Source: Sphagnum compactum
Lineage: Eukaryota; Bryophyta; Sphagnopsida; Sphagnales
NCBI GenBank assembly: GCA_965153455.1
Contig: OZ234497.1
Span: forward strand, 20,143,872 to 20,207,871
Length of the DNA: 64,000 nt
Direction of reading: 5' to 3'
Positions 1-12,619 of the stretch are shown here, piece by piece. The stretch's first letter is position 1; each line of letters opens with the position of its first letter. Position numbers and translations under genes: made by a program. Under the pieces are notes generated by a model. That model saw nothing but the letters and a program-made list of their open reading frames with translations. It ran no database searches and was not told where the DNA came from.

Positions 1-300
1 AGGAGGGAACCAAACCCATTCTAGTACGTAACCAACCTATCCCAGTACATAACCAACGTATCCGGAATGTTCGATGGGGCAAGGAACCAAACTCATTCAA
101 GTGCGTAATCAACTTATTCAGAATGTTCAACAGGGGAGAGAACCAAACCCATTCCAGTAATGTAACCAATTTATCCAAAATGTTCAATGGGGGGAGGGAA
201 CCAAACCCATTCCAGTAATGTAACCAACTTATCCAAAATGTTGAATGGGGGAGGGAATTAAACCCATTCCAATGTGTAACCAACCTATCCAAAATGTTCA
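1..300. repeat. 57-58 bp minisatellite, about 5 units
   Basis: About five imperfect head-to-tail units, each opening with a form of AACCAAACCCATTCCAGT, then GTAACCAACTTATCC, AAAATGTTCAATGG and a G-rich end. Units differ by substitutions and by the length of the G run. The array is cut by the window start, so its true size is unknown. No coding content is seen. Confidence 0.85.
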
Positions 301-1549
301 ATCTCGACATTCACAGGTTTGAGGACAATGATCAGGGCAGAATAATGGATCATTACACAATGTAATCTGTCGATTCAGACCACTCTGGTTTGTTCTTAGT
401 CTGCCCCCCAAAGATATTATACTCCAATAAAATCTGTAAAATAATTTTGGAAATAGATCTCTGGGCATTTTCACCATGGAATTGTGCTTGTTCTACCCCC
501 AAGAAACATCAGTTTATTTAATGTTGATTTATTTACACACCTGTGCATTAGGCACGGGGTTCAGACTTCCCATTAATCTGTCCCGTCATCCAACCGTGAC
601 CTATCCATCCATCCATACCGTCATCCATCCATGGATGGCATCATACAGGGAAGAAAACCCTGGCAGAAATAATTAACCCCCCCACCCCCCACCCCGCGCA
701 TGTGTCGCCGTCTAGGAAAGGCATGCCCGGCCCCAGGGGGGTCTGATATCAATATCAGACCAAAAGGGCCAAATACACCCTGATGTGCACCTAGAAAACC
801 TGAAAATTGCAATTCCAATTCAGGCAAGTAGTTTCATTTTCCCTCCCTCTTGAGTTCCCTCTTTAATTGTTGTTGTTTTTGTTTTCTTGCAATCAAGTTT
901 GGCAGCCTATCTATCATTTGACAAAGAATCTTATTTAGATGGAGCTGAGGGGCCATTATTTGTTTTTGAGAAAGCTTCACAATGAGGGTAAATTATCCTC
1001 CGTTAAGCAAAGCACAAGCAGATTTCACAAGATTTTTTTTTAGATAATTAAAAAATAGAGATGGGTAGTTTTAAAAATTGAAATGGCTTAACCTTTGTAA
1101 AGAACAGATTCCGCTTGATAATGTGCCCTCCTGATACACTAAAACAATTCTTGTTTATTAGCCCTGCCTACCAATGCAAGGATATAATGTTGAGATTGAT
1201 TATAGAGTACACTCTACACTAGCTTCAAAGGACTCTGGCTCCTACTTTGTCTTTTCCTTAGTTGAACAATGATTTTCAGTAATTCAAATTCAAAAATCAA
1301 AACTTGCTGAAGTGTGTTTACAATAAATATGTATTTCATGACAAGGTAATCATGTTTATTTAATGAACTTATGTTTTAAGCTTTCAAAATATTGTACTTT
1401 CATTTTTGATACATAGTTGTTAAATAAATGGGCGTTTTGAAAGTGAATTTTTTTAATGAAGGGCTACTTAATTCAAAGCCCTTTAATGCAAAAGGTGAAT
1501 CTTTTCATTTCAGTGCGAAAGTTAAATACACACTTTAAAAAAAACATTG
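301..1549. other. Intergenic, no gene seen
   Basis: AT-rich DNA without a supportable gene. It contains a CATC-type tetranucleotide run (about 602-638), a C-rich patch (676-700), a perfect hairpin (740-761, listed separately) and near 550-562 a GTGC/GCAC hairpin that resembles Helitron 3' hairpins but lacks a CTRR end at the right distance. Confidence 0.6.
740..761. repeat. Perfect 10-bp inverted repeat with 2-nt loop
   Basis: The two arms GGTCTGATAT and ATATCAGACC are perfectly complementary and separated by CA. It sits between C-rich and purine-rich flanks. It could be the core of a small foldback element or chance; there is no U-tract and no adjacent gene. Confidence 0.5.
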
Positions 1550-2085
1550 CTTATGGTAGTTCTTAAAACCTGTAGATAGCCCACTTAGGACTAAATCAGG
1601 GAGCTCTTCAGGTCTAGATTTAACATTTCTTGGGCTAAATATTGCCACTAATAAGAGGCCTTTGTCAAAAAGGTGAAGACCGTGAACACCGGCCTGACTG
1701 GACATGGTTTTCCACGTTGGCCATAATTTTCGTACCGCCTTTCAAAACGTTTTTCGAATCTCCTCCCGCCACAAAAGTCTTTGATCATCTTATCTAGTCA
1801 CTCCTTCTTTTCCTACTCTTTCCTTTTGTAATGCAATAAACTCCGGAAGATGGCGTGGTCATTTGTCTTTCTCACAAACCCAAGAGGATAGGTAGAAAAG
1901 GGAAAGTGGGTGGTGCTCTAATGCTTACCTATTGTCAGTTTATCACATAATTTTATTCCTATTGTTTCTTTCTGTACAGTGTTTTTCTTCAATTTTTCCA
2001 TTTCACAAGAATTTATTGTAGAGAAACATATTTTATTCTGAAAAAATACCATTTTTCAAGTATTTCTCAAATTTGTTTTTGCTAA
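1550..2085. repeat. Dispersed repeat family R, copy 1
   Basis: Aligns by eye with 11,740-12,385 and 58,010-58,560. All share a stretch meaning 'cccacttaagactaaatcaggg', then 'tctagatttaacatttc', a block near 'gaatctcctcc', 'gcaataaactcyggaagatgg', a 'catttgtctttctcacaaa' block and a T-rich end at 'tttttcaagtatttctc'. Diverged, non-coding, and of unknown class (non-autonomous LINE/LTR derivative or SINE-like). Confidence 0.7.
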
Positions 2086-4690
2086 ATATAGCAAATGTGT
2101 CGAAAAGATCACTTACTATTGTGCAACTAGGTGAAAGCGCACTACGATTACCCCATTCAAAGCATTTTTGGGTCTAGTATTATAATACATATAATAAAAT
2201 TGTTCCAAAAATATAGTACATTTAACTTTGGGTATCAATTTTGATTTTTGAATTTTACAATTATTATTTTTTCAAAACAATGTTATATAATTTCTTTAAA
2301 ATAATAAATTTCAATATTTATATTGATGAATCCATGGGTATATTTATAATATACATTGGTATAATAAAGCGACTATCTTGTTTTATTCGCACTAATTTGA
2401 AAGTTTCGTTACTTATTAAAATAATCAATTTGAATGAAATTTAAAATATGGCCCATTTAACTATGTTTGTCATCTTTCATGTGAATGTGATTATTTGTCA
2501 AATTTTCAATTTATCACAATTTTTTTTGCTTGTTAGAAAAACTCATTTTTAAAAATGAAAATATCAAAATAATCACATGGTATCCAAACATGGTTCAAAC
2601 TATCTGAAATGACATGCTTTAATATATTTTCAATTTTCATGAAAGTTAAAAATCACTTAAATTATTTTTAAAACATAATTGTGCTTTTGAATACAAAGAT
2701 ACATTACATTCATTTCCACAAATATACTCCAATCTCCCACTTTATAACATGAAATGAAATAGTTTTTTTTTTCTAATTTCTTACCTAGGTTATATTTTAA
2801 CATAATATGCAAAAATATTGTGAAAATCTTTCAAAAAATTGAAGTGGGATGCACACAAACATGCATATCCTTGGAAAATAGTACAATGTGACATTTCAGA
2901 AGGGTCACTATAATGTGCTTTCACCCAACCATAAATTATGGGTGATTCCATGTTCCCTTGTTTTACTCCAAGAAAAAAGGAAGTGAAAAAGTGAAAAAAA
3001 TGAACCAATGCTTACCAACTCATCATCCACTTGATGTCAAATTATGTGGCCCAATAACCTCTAGTGCGCCATCCATTAGGAACCTATTATAAGTCAAGTT
3101 GTGAACAAACCACAACTTGGTTTGTTCGTTACCAAGGTGGAACCTTGACAACCTATCTTATAAACCTTTCTACTTTTCCCTTGCATTCCTTAGGTTACTA
3201 CCCTTATAAGCGAGTTGGTATCATAGGTAAGTAGGTAGGGAAAGTGACTAGTTACGTAATACCAAAAGAGGCATATTGGTACATGATTCCAACCTCAAGT
3301 CAAATTGTAATGAATGTTCCAACCATAAGTCAAAGTGTTAAAAATATTATAACCCTAGGTTATATTTCAAAAAAAAATTCAATCTTAAGTCAATTTCAAC
3401 CCTAGGCCAATATGCATATGCAAAATTAGTTTTGTTTTAGGATAAACTCTCTTGGCATGAGGTTTAACTGTAAGTCAAAACATGTATATTTTTATTTTTT
3501 AATGTGTATTTACATCAAATACATGTAAATTCTTGGTCCAATGGTTTGAACTTATTACACGCTAGCCATATTGTTTCAAAGGTGCAAAACATTTGTCTTA
3601 AGGGTGTGGCTTTCTCCTAAAAAACTTTCATATATATATATATGAAAGGAATAATATAACTTTCATATAAAAAACTTTTGAGCATTTGGCTTTGAGTTGT
3701 GAGACTTTTTTCTTTGATTTAAATGCCATTGATTTCAACTTGTAATAATACCCTTGTTTTAAGGCATGGATGATGGGACATTTGAATTCAGGATTGTGGT
3801 ACAATTGTTTCAAATTGTGTGACACTTAGTTTATGTTTCAAATCATTTAGTGTGATAAATAATGTTTACCCATTACAAAAGTTAGTACATACTTAAGATT
3901 TCATATAAGATCAAGATTTATGGACATAACATGTTCATAAGAAGCATATTCTTGATACTTGTTTTCTTTGGGATTATTAACTATGATAATTTCATGATTA
4001 CAAAATGAACAAAAAAGTCAACTAAAGGAATGTACTATACTTCTAGGAAACTAGTTGAAAGACAAAGATTACCAAAATATCTTTTGCTTTGTTGCTAGAA
4101 GGTAAATATCCACTTCTCAACTACATCCACATTAGTGCAAGCAAACTATTCAACATTGCAATAAACGACAATCACATGGTCAATCATTAACTCCACAAAG
4201 GCCCTAGTCTTTTGCAATTATATAAAACACAAAATTCATATATATCGACCCTTCAATCGTAAATCAAATGACAATAGAACTGTAGTGGAAATTTATTACC
4301 TCTTCTTATCTAGTATGATCCGACCGACTATAGATCTTCAACACACACAAGGCCCAAATAAGACCAAATTTTTTTGACCTTAGTAAAATGATCACACATT
4401 AACCACATCCATAAAAAGATTGCAAGACATGAAAGTAAGCAAAAGGTCCAAATACAAAGCACAATTTGAACTCTTGCTATGAACATATATCAAATACAAA
4501 TACAAATTGGATTGAATTAACTACTCATGTTCATGTTTAGCAATGTCTAATGCTTCAACTTCTAAGGTCCAATGTCCTCCGTCATGAAGTTAAACTTCTT
4601 CATGTATTTTGAAAGTTCAAACTTGGATCTAGTTTAAGTAATAAGCATGATTTATCCAATGTTTACAAGTTCCAAAATTGGCATTTTCCT
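2086..4690. other. AT-rich intergenic DNA; one diverged dispersed repeat
   Basis: No coding signal. About 3,010-3,260 shares an ordered series of blocks with 60,760-61,010: 'ccatccattrg', 'caaccTTGACAACC/AGTTACAAAGGTTCC', 'cctcctactttccc', then GGTAGGTAAG-like repeats. This marks an old dispersed repeat. About 3,290-3,420 has several loose copies of 'aaccctaagtcaa'. A short (TA)n run lies near 3,632. Confidence 0.55.
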
Positions 4691-5500
4691 TCATTCTACA
4701 AATAAAATTTTTGTGGACATCTCCTCACAAAGACACTTTAAATACAAGAAACAAATAATTAATTCTCTCATTTGACAAACTAAATTATCTTTTTTTGGTG
4801 CATGATAAGTTTTACACATCCTACTTTGATAGGATTTTGTTTCATGATAGGTTTTTTGCATTCTTCGAACATTTCTTTTGCAATTAAGAAAGATAAAAAT
4901 GTAAGCAAGTGACAATTCTTGTTATCCTTCACATAGTTGTCCATTTGAAGAAGCATCTTTCTAGGCAATGGCTTAACACTAATGAATTTCTTTTGTATAT
5001 AATGAAAACTTCTTTACTTCAATCGATGAAAGAATTCATTTTGTGGTTCATGTTCAAACAAAATCCTTGATTCATTAATAGGTTCTTTTTTCAAGGCTCC
5101 AAGAAATCACAACAACCCAATTTTAAAATTGGGATACTTTGGCCAAAATTCATTGGAATATTGAGAAAATATCTCATCTCCATGACCATGAGCAATCATT
5201 CCAACTAAAATGATTAGCTGTATGAGTAGTTTTGAAATGATCCATCTTGTTATGGATGATCCACAAAGATATATATATTTGGATTGGATTGATTTAAATC
5301 TCCATGTATGATAAAAACATTTACACAATGCATAATGAACACTATGCTTTCGTAATTTCATTTCATCTTCCTTTGCACCATCACTATGCTTTCCGAGTTT
5401 TGATATCAAATCCTTTAACGATTCACAAATAATACACTTAACAAAATTGAAAACTTGTATCCTGACATCAACATTCAAGTGACATCTCTTTTTCAAAGGA
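4691..5500 (-). pseudogene. Degenerate DUF7869-like transposon-associated protein relic
   Basis: Read on the minus strand, pieces in different frames form one protein: FVKCIICESLKDLI with LRKHSVHYALCKCFYHTW (about 5,310-5,450), LWIIHNKMDHFKTT (near 5,240), GMIAHGHGDEIFSQYSNEFW (about 5,140-5,200), then PLPRKMLLQMDNYVKDNKN with FLSFLIAKEMFEE (about 4,860-4,970). The order HDKMDH, GMxAHGHGD, LQxDNxxxxNKN is what I recall of DUF7869 proteins, which occur in repetitive, transposon-like genes; that is from memory, without a search. At least one frameshift and several stops break it. No GHTHEDID-type motif is visible downstream, so the C-terminal part has decayed or lies across an intron. Confidence 0.5.
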
Positions 5501-8500
5501 CTTATAACATATTGAGAGATTTATCCAATGTTTAATTCCTTGCTAATTTTCAATCCAAAAAAATCAACATAAAAACTTGATCAAGAGGTTGACATTTCAA
5601 ACATTCAATTGATTGAACATTTTTGACAATATGTGATTATTTTTTTATTTTAAACCTAGTGGCTAGTAGGTGGGAATACGATCATTATCATGAACCTTTC
5701 CCGAACATTAACAAAATTATTTTTTTATAATTTCAATTTTATTAAAAAAATACATTTAAAGTTATTGGAAAAATGTATGGTGATTAAGAAGTCAAGTTCA
5801 ACTTCAACACGTCATTGCCTTGCTCATGAATCATTTTCCATGTATTTAAAATCAAAAGCTGAACATCTTGTCAACCATCTCCAATGACTTCCATTTGATG
5901 TGGCATGATATTGGCATTATGCATAATTAGGGACTATATATTCAACTTTGCTTGCTTAACAATAATCTATTGCTTTTTGGTCCCTTTGTTTCCATGCAAC
6001 AAATATTGATACCCATGTTGATTTTCCTACTTATACAATGTACACCATGTATGTTGTTCATGCCAAACCCACAACTTTGTACCAAGTTTCTTCACAAATA
6101 TCCACCCCTTGAATAGTAATAAATTTGCACTTGGGTCCAAATGAAATTCAACAAGCCAATGTATTTACATGGGATTAAGGACTATTGTCCTTTTGAAGAC
6201 TTCCTTTTGTTAAAAAACAACATTTTCATAAAAAGGAATTTTCAAATGAAATAGTTTGTAAATTTTTATTTATTATATTTACAATTGCCCCAATATGGCA
6301 CGTTATGTGTCAGTCATTTTTTAATATATATAAATATTTTAAAAAGCACAAATTTTGTAAAATTTTGCATTTCATTTTAAAACATGATCACAATTCATAC
6401 TAAAACATTTTGACATTTTAAGCTTTAATTTCTTATATTATAAGCTATAAATTTTTTTTACACACCATATACATTACACCACATTTATATGTTGTAAAGG
6501 ACTCATGAACTTTAAATAGACCTTAAAGTTTGGAAAATAAAAAATTCATTTTTTGGGAAGTTTTGAGTGCTTTATAGATGTGTTTAATACTCCCCAGTTA
6601 CTAAATGTTTTTTTGAAAATTAAAAGGTTCGTATTATGAAAATTAAAGGACCCTTTATGAAAGTAGTGATGTTGAATGTAGTTATTAATAAGTTGTTCAA
6701 ACCAAAATTCAAAATTGAAACATGAAATGATTCAATTTAGATTTCATAACACCCATATTAATGATCAAGCAAAACTCACCATGATTAACATGCCATTAAA
6801 TTGGCACCACATATGTAAAAACAAATTGTAAAAGTTTGACATTTTGACATAAATTTTGCTTCTTGACATCAACTACTTCCTTTGGGTCAAAAACAATGAC
6901 TCACTTTCTAGTAGCAAAATCCCAAACTTCATCTACAAGATCACATTTAGTTCCTCTCCAACTACAATGTCTTAATGAAAGCACATGTGAATTTTTGCTA
7001 GGACTTCCTCCTCTAATAGTGTCAAGGTTACATTCCAGAATGCCATTGTCATTATTAGAACTATCATTGCTATTAATGAAAACACTATAAAAGCTTTTAC
7101 CAGCACTATTTGATGTGAGAGTTCATCACATCGTTGTTGGGGTAATTTGGGGCAGGCGTTGGCATGTTACATGGCACTCTTTTTGTTTTGAGATTATTTA
7201 ACCCCTCAAGGCAGTTGGGGTCCATGTGTCTTATTTCTTAGGCTATTCTTAGCTTATTCAACCTCCAAAGAAACATCTTTTATTGGCCAAAAAAAATTCA
7301 TACCCATTGACATCCCATAACATCTTATGCTTGGAATTAAGTAGAAAAGACTTTGTTGTGAAAGGGAATTTAACACAATTAATGGTGAAATAACAAAAAT
7401 TTCAACCTTAGAAGGACCAAATATTGGAAAAAGAATTACATCCCTTATCTTCATAAATTCAATTTGCATTTTTAATATGGGACGTGAAATCCCATATATC
7501 AACATTGACACCAACATTTAATACCTCAACCGTTACTTGGTTTCACTAAATTAATGGATTCATGAAAAACAATGTGATCCATATCGCACATGAAATAATG
7601 ACAAAAATATAATAATGACCATTTTGGAACAAACCACTAAAAAAGAAACCATGATGTAGTATCAAAATAGACTAGGTCAATAGTCAAAAGATCTATCTCC
7701 ATTTATTTTTCCCTTTGGGTTTTTTTTTTCAACAACCCTATGAGTAGACACAAAATCCACCTAATGGCTCCCAAGATGATATTAAATGTCATATATATAT
7801 ATTTAATTGAAATTAAAAATTAAATCCATTTCATGGACACCAAGTTAATTTTTACTTTTCAGAAGGTCCAACATCTGCTTGGTGACCACATGTGGATTTT
7901 ACACCTCAACTAAAAAATTGTGTGCCAAAACATGCCCTATCTTTCACAAGTCAATGTTTTAGTTTACAAGGTTCTACCAAAGTTTATATATATATATATA
8001 CACACACATATATAGGTTTTGTAGAAATTCATCAAAATTATATCAACAACCCTATGAGGTTGTTTGAAATCCGTGTGGTGGTGACTAGGTGGATTTGAAA
8101 CCTCAACCAAAAAGTTTCCTAATTAAAGTGGAAATTCTAACTTGTGGGCTACATGTGGATGTGAAACTTTAACCACATATTTATTGAGTTGACCAAGATT
8201 CCACCTAAATTTGATGTGCTGTGTGAAGAAGTAGAAGACTCCATTCATTGATGGTCAAAATGTGGAGGGTAGTTTTCAATAGTTGCTTATTAGTTAAAGC
8301 AAGTTTAGGCATAATTGGTAATATATTTCAAATGAAGAGAGATTTTTTTTATTGCAAGGATTCTTGTAAGTCTTTGTTGGTGTTAACTTGGTGCAAAGAA
8401 CTTGGATCTCCTAGTTCTTTTAATCAAGAATTCACCTAATGATTCCACTATTGGTTTTGAAGATAAAGGAGGACTTGAAGATGTGAATGGGTTTGGTGAA

Positions 8501-8517
8501 GCCAACAAGGACATTTT
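5501..8517. other. AT-rich DNA with weak coding-like remnants
   Basis: No intact gene. On the minus strand at about 6,860-7,070 a frame reads SLRHCSWRGTKCDLVDEVWD, then a stop, then VIVFDPKEVVD. Near 7,260-7,440 another frame reads KFPFTTKSFLLNSKHKMLW. Both look protein-like but I do not recognise them; they may belong to the same minus-strand element as the DUF7869-like relic. A (TA)n/(CA)n run is at about 7,987-8,013. Confidence 0.4.
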
Positions 8518-8832
8518 AGATGTGCCAAGTTTCTTGATCAACTTGAGGATCATGTAGAGGATTGTATCCAAGATTGGGACATGTATCCGTGATTTTAATA
8601 AGTTTTGTTCATGATGATGCATTGATGCCTCTATAATTTTGATTGAATTCCTATGCCCCTATTACCACTTTGTAGATGTGCCAAGTTTCTTGATCAACTT
8701 GAGGATCATGTAGAGGATTGTATCCAAGATTGGGACATGTATCCGTGATTTTAATAAGTTTTGTTCATGATGATGCATTGATGACTCTATAATTTTGATT
8801 GAACTCATATGCCCCTATTAGCACTTTGTAAA
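8518..8832. repeat. 156-bp direct tandem duplication
   Basis: The segment starting TGTGCCAAGTTTCTTGATCA at 8,521 recurs at 8,677 with very few changes, giving a period of 156 bp. A third, badly diverged start follows at about 8,833. The near identity of the two copies marks a recent local duplication in otherwise old sequence. Confidence 0.85.
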
Positions 8833-10879
8833 GGTGCCAATTCAATGATCAATAGAAATGCATTTGTAACTTGTCACCCTTCATGTGACTAAAATCAAAA
8901 TTTGCATGCTGTGGCCCATCTTCTTGTTTCATTTTCTTTTTTTTTCCTTTTTGCACAATTTTTACAAGGTGTATAAAAATAATGTAAATGTGACAAACTT
9001 TTACAAAAGAACACACTATTTTACATGACCTAAAATGGTTTACATGATTTTACAAATCTTACACTTGACATGTAATAAAAATTCCTTAAGCCACATACAC
9101 ATACACAAAATGTAAGTCCTAAACCATATACATGCACAACACTCATATGAACAAAGTGCACAAGTCATGTGTTAAAACCTAGTCTATAAATAATTATTAC
9201 ACATTGAGCTACTTACTCAATATAACTAAAAAAACACATTTAGACCACCAAATCTAGCAATCCCATTGGCTTAAATAAAAATTCCAAGCCCACACACAAC
9301 CCTATTATGTTAAACATTGAAACTAATAATCTTTTTTGGCCATTTCCATTTGTCCTTAAAATTTTCCACAACTAGACCTTATTACACATTTCAATGTTAG
9401 TCCATTCAAGATAATTAAGGAAAAAAAATTCAGATGACCAAACCCAAAAATTTCATTGGCTATAACATTTTTTATGCACACCTACACACCAATAGATTTT
9501 TTTTCCAATCTTATGATGGGGCCAAATTTGGCTATGGACTAGATATGAAAGTAAAATGTTTTAAGAATCCATTTATATTTTGGCTACATGTTAGAACGTG
9601 TTGCAGGTTGAAATTTGGAGAATTAATGCCACTATTTTCATAGCATATATGTAATTAGCCACCTCCACAAGTGGAAAATGGGCTCAATTTAGCTAGGGAA
9701 AAAATGCAGTTCAAGCCTATTCAACACCCTTTGTAGAACCCTTGTTTGTAAACAATTAAGGTTAACAAATGTACAACCATAAAGGATTGAACCTATTGAT
9801 TTTGCATGTTTTCAGGCATTATTTTTTTTCCATTAAAGGCCATAGTGGCAGATTCTACTTTCTCCTACCTACCTAAACTATGTTAAGACCTACCTAACTA
9901 CTTTGAGGCCTATGTAAGCACCACATTTAGTCTTTTATGCTAGGGGGCCAGCACTAGGTGCTAATTACGGCTCCCAATTTGCCAAATGGCTCACCTTTCC
10001 GCTCACTAGGAGCCATACTGTTGGCTCACTAATATATCACCAATAAAATATAGGAAACTTTTTTGAAGATTACTAATTACCCAATCTATTGAAATCCACA
10101 ATCACCTTTGAAAGTAATTAAGTTATAATCAACCTAATATATTTGTCAATCGATAACTAATTGGCCACTAAACTAGGAAGAAACTTCAACATGACATCAT
10201 ACCAAAGAGAACATATAAAGAACACATTAGTGATTTTTTTTCAATTTTGTAGTGTACCAACAGTGGTGAGCCTCCCTAAGCAAATTTCAACTTAACTGGC
10301 AATCCTTTTGTAGAAGACCATTAAATGTGTAGCTCGTATGCAGGCTTGTGGCTATCGTCTCCCCCAACTTTAAAATGGATGAAATTTGGTGTTAAGTTTT
10401 TGAAAAATAAAATATTTCACTAGAAATTTGGGTCAGTCCGCCTTATGGTGATTTTTTGCCAAAGACAAAAAAGACTAGAACACATTCATATGATTCCACA
10501 TGGTGGAGTGCCACCCAAAATAATTCCCACATAAAAATGAAATTTTTTTGGTACAATTAGTCAAACTTTCATCAAAACTGAGCTAAAATTGAAAAAAAAA
10601 TTTGAGAATTTTTGTCATGCTAATATTTCAATCCAATAAATTGGAGTTTGGATTCACTTATTATATTAAAAAGATTGATTGCTAGAAAGTTTTACAAGAT
10701 ATAATGCTTATATAATGTGACATTATTCAATAGTTTTGCACCAAAAGAGAATTTCCAATCAATCAAACAAAGAGTTGAGGTATTCCAAATTTTCTTCATT
10801 GATTTGTGAAATACAAAAATTATATTGAAAATTTCCTTTTGAGCAATTGTTGGTTGCTAGCAATGTATATTACCTTTAA
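8833..10879. other. AT-rich intergenic DNA, nothing recognised
   Basis: Several short open frames occur on both strands, but none shows protein-like composition or a family motif. Confidence 0.5.
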
Positions 10880-11585
10880 AATAAAATTGGTACTATTTGA
10901 GTGTTGCCTGGCAACTATAATATCACACCCACACATCTTTCTATTGTTCCAAATGCCAAGGCTTGACATACATGATCGTAATCCCAATGATTTCAAGGAA
11001 ATAAAATTTAGGCCTAAGGTAGGCCACATGATGTGTATCCTGTGAGTTCAAAATGTGTCCATGTATGTATCATGTAAGCTTAAAGGCAATCACATTTGAA
11101 TATACTAAATATAATTTGATGAACATTTTACTCAATGTATGATATATTGAGTAAGGTACGATGTTGTCAATGACTAATCAAAATTCACAATTGTTATATA
11201 ACAAACAAATATTTTGTCATATGTTCCAAAAAAATTGAAAGTCTATCTCTAGAAATATGCACTATATGACAAAAACTAAGTCAACCCCACAATATCCCAT
11301 GGCAAAAATAGAAATATATAAAATTAATGTCCAGATCATTCCCACTAGAATTATCATTTGACATCATCTAGGTTTAGCACCACTAAGTTCAATCAAACCC
11401 TTCATACTACTGGTTTGTGAGGCTTTAGATGTGTTTCCGTATGAATAACTCGATACATCACTAGGTTTGGTTTTCATATCACCAAAATCCATGAGGGATT
11501 CTTTATCCATGTTTGATTTCTCATTAGTAGTACTCAAATGGACACTTAGACTTTCATCATTTGTTAAAAATGGATCATAGTTTGC
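10880..11585 (-). pseudogene. RLK-C: 3' stub of a third LRR receptor kinase
   Basis: On the minus strand, from about 11,585 to a stop near 11,364, the translation [18 protein letters not shown]...[19 protein letters not shown]...ELSGAKPR matches the C-terminal tail of the receptor kinases at 45,553 and 22,293 ([17 protein letters not shown]...[13 protein letters not shown]...ELSDANPR). The sequence downstream (10,880-11,350) is also alignable with 21,850-22,290, including 'aggcaatcac' and 'acttgacatacatgat' blocks, so this is a genomic paralogue and not a retrocopy. It is more diverged than A and B are from each other. Homology stops at about 11,585, where dispersed repeat R begins, so the kinase domain and ectodomain are gone. 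Confidence 0.8.
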
Positions 11586-12385
11586 CCTGCATTTTGGGAA
11601 CGTCCCCTCCCACCCATGGCCTTTACCCCTGAGGTGAATGTTATCATGAACTGAAACATAGCTAGAGCACAAGGTGCAAGACGAGGAGGGTTCTTATGCC
11701 TACTAGTCAAGAGCAGGAGGGATGTTTTGCCCATAAGTAGGTGTGACATCTCTCCCCCTATCAAGGAGTAGGTGAAAAGATCCCTGGTCTTTTCTAAGAG
11801 AGCTATTCATGGACATAAGATGGCCTCCAGAATACACTTAAGGAAATTTCTTCTAAGTTCCTTATGGTGGTTCATAAAAACTATGGATAGCCCACTTAAG
11901 ACTAAATAAGGGACCTCTCCAATTCTAGATTTAACATTTCCGGGCCTAAATATGGTCACTAAGAAGCCTAAGTCAAAAAGGTAAGGATATCAGTGTGAAC
12001 TTATGCTGCTTGATGGTGGCTGGAATTGCGTATCGATTTTTGAGTCTCCTCCTGGCATGAAAGACGGCTTTTCCTCTTTTATTCCTCCTTTGGTAGTGCA
12101 ATAAATTCTGGAAGATGGGGTCATCATTTGTCTTTCTCACAAAACGAAAGAGGATTGGTAAAGAAGGAAAAGTGGGTGGTGGTAGAATACTTACCTATTG
12201 TCACTTGGTCACATAGTTTTTCCCCCTTTTGTTCCTATTGTTTATTTCTGTCAAGTGTTTTTCTTCAATCTTTTTTCATTTCACAAGAATCTTTTGCTGT
12301 AAAACACATTAAAAACACGGTTTTCCACGTAGTGTACTTCTCAAATTTCTGTTTGCTAAACATAAAAAATTTGCCACAAAAACAG
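11586..12385. repeat. Dispersed repeat family R, copy 2 (longest)
   Basis: Opens with GCATTTTGGGAACGTCCC, which recurs at about 31,795 and 55,060, and continues through the blocks shared with 1,550-2,085 and 57,918-58,560 (AAGTAGGTGT..., 'cctatcaaggagtagg', 'gcaataaattctggaagatgggg'). It abuts the broken end of RLK-C, so its insertion or an associated rearrangement may have truncated that gene. Confidence 0.7.
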
Positions 12386-12399
12386 TCATTTACTGTGCA

Positions 12400-12605
12400 G
12401 CAATAAAGTCCGGCTAATTTCCTGTTCCCTTGTCTTTTCTCCAGGAGGAAATGGACGTGCAACAATAAAGTATGGCTGATTCTGTTTTCCCTTGTCTTTC
12501 TCCAGGAGTAAAGGACGGGAAAATTTGGAAAACTTGTGCAACAATAAAGTCTGGCTGATTCTGTGGTCCCTTGGCTTTCTCCGGGACAAAAGGAAGGGAA
12601 ACTTT
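12400..12605. repeat. Three-copy tandem repeat, about 60-75 bp
   Basis: Three copies of GCAACAATAAAGTCTGGCTG followed by ATTCTGTKKTCCCTTGTCTTTCTCC and a purine-rich tail begin near 12,400, 12,458 and 12,538. Unit length varies. Open frames here on both strands are translations of the repeat. Confidence 0.75.
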
Positions 12606-12619
12606 GAAAAAAATGAACA

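Noticed and set aside
541-562. GTGCATTAGGCAC hairpin as a Helitron 3' end
   Set aside because: No CTRR follows at about 10 nt, and no empty site or 5' TC end could be matched.
11564-11764. Minus-strand frame joining the RLK-C tail to upstream sequence
   Set aside because: The upstream part is dispersed repeat R; the join is a chance open frame across the breakpoint.
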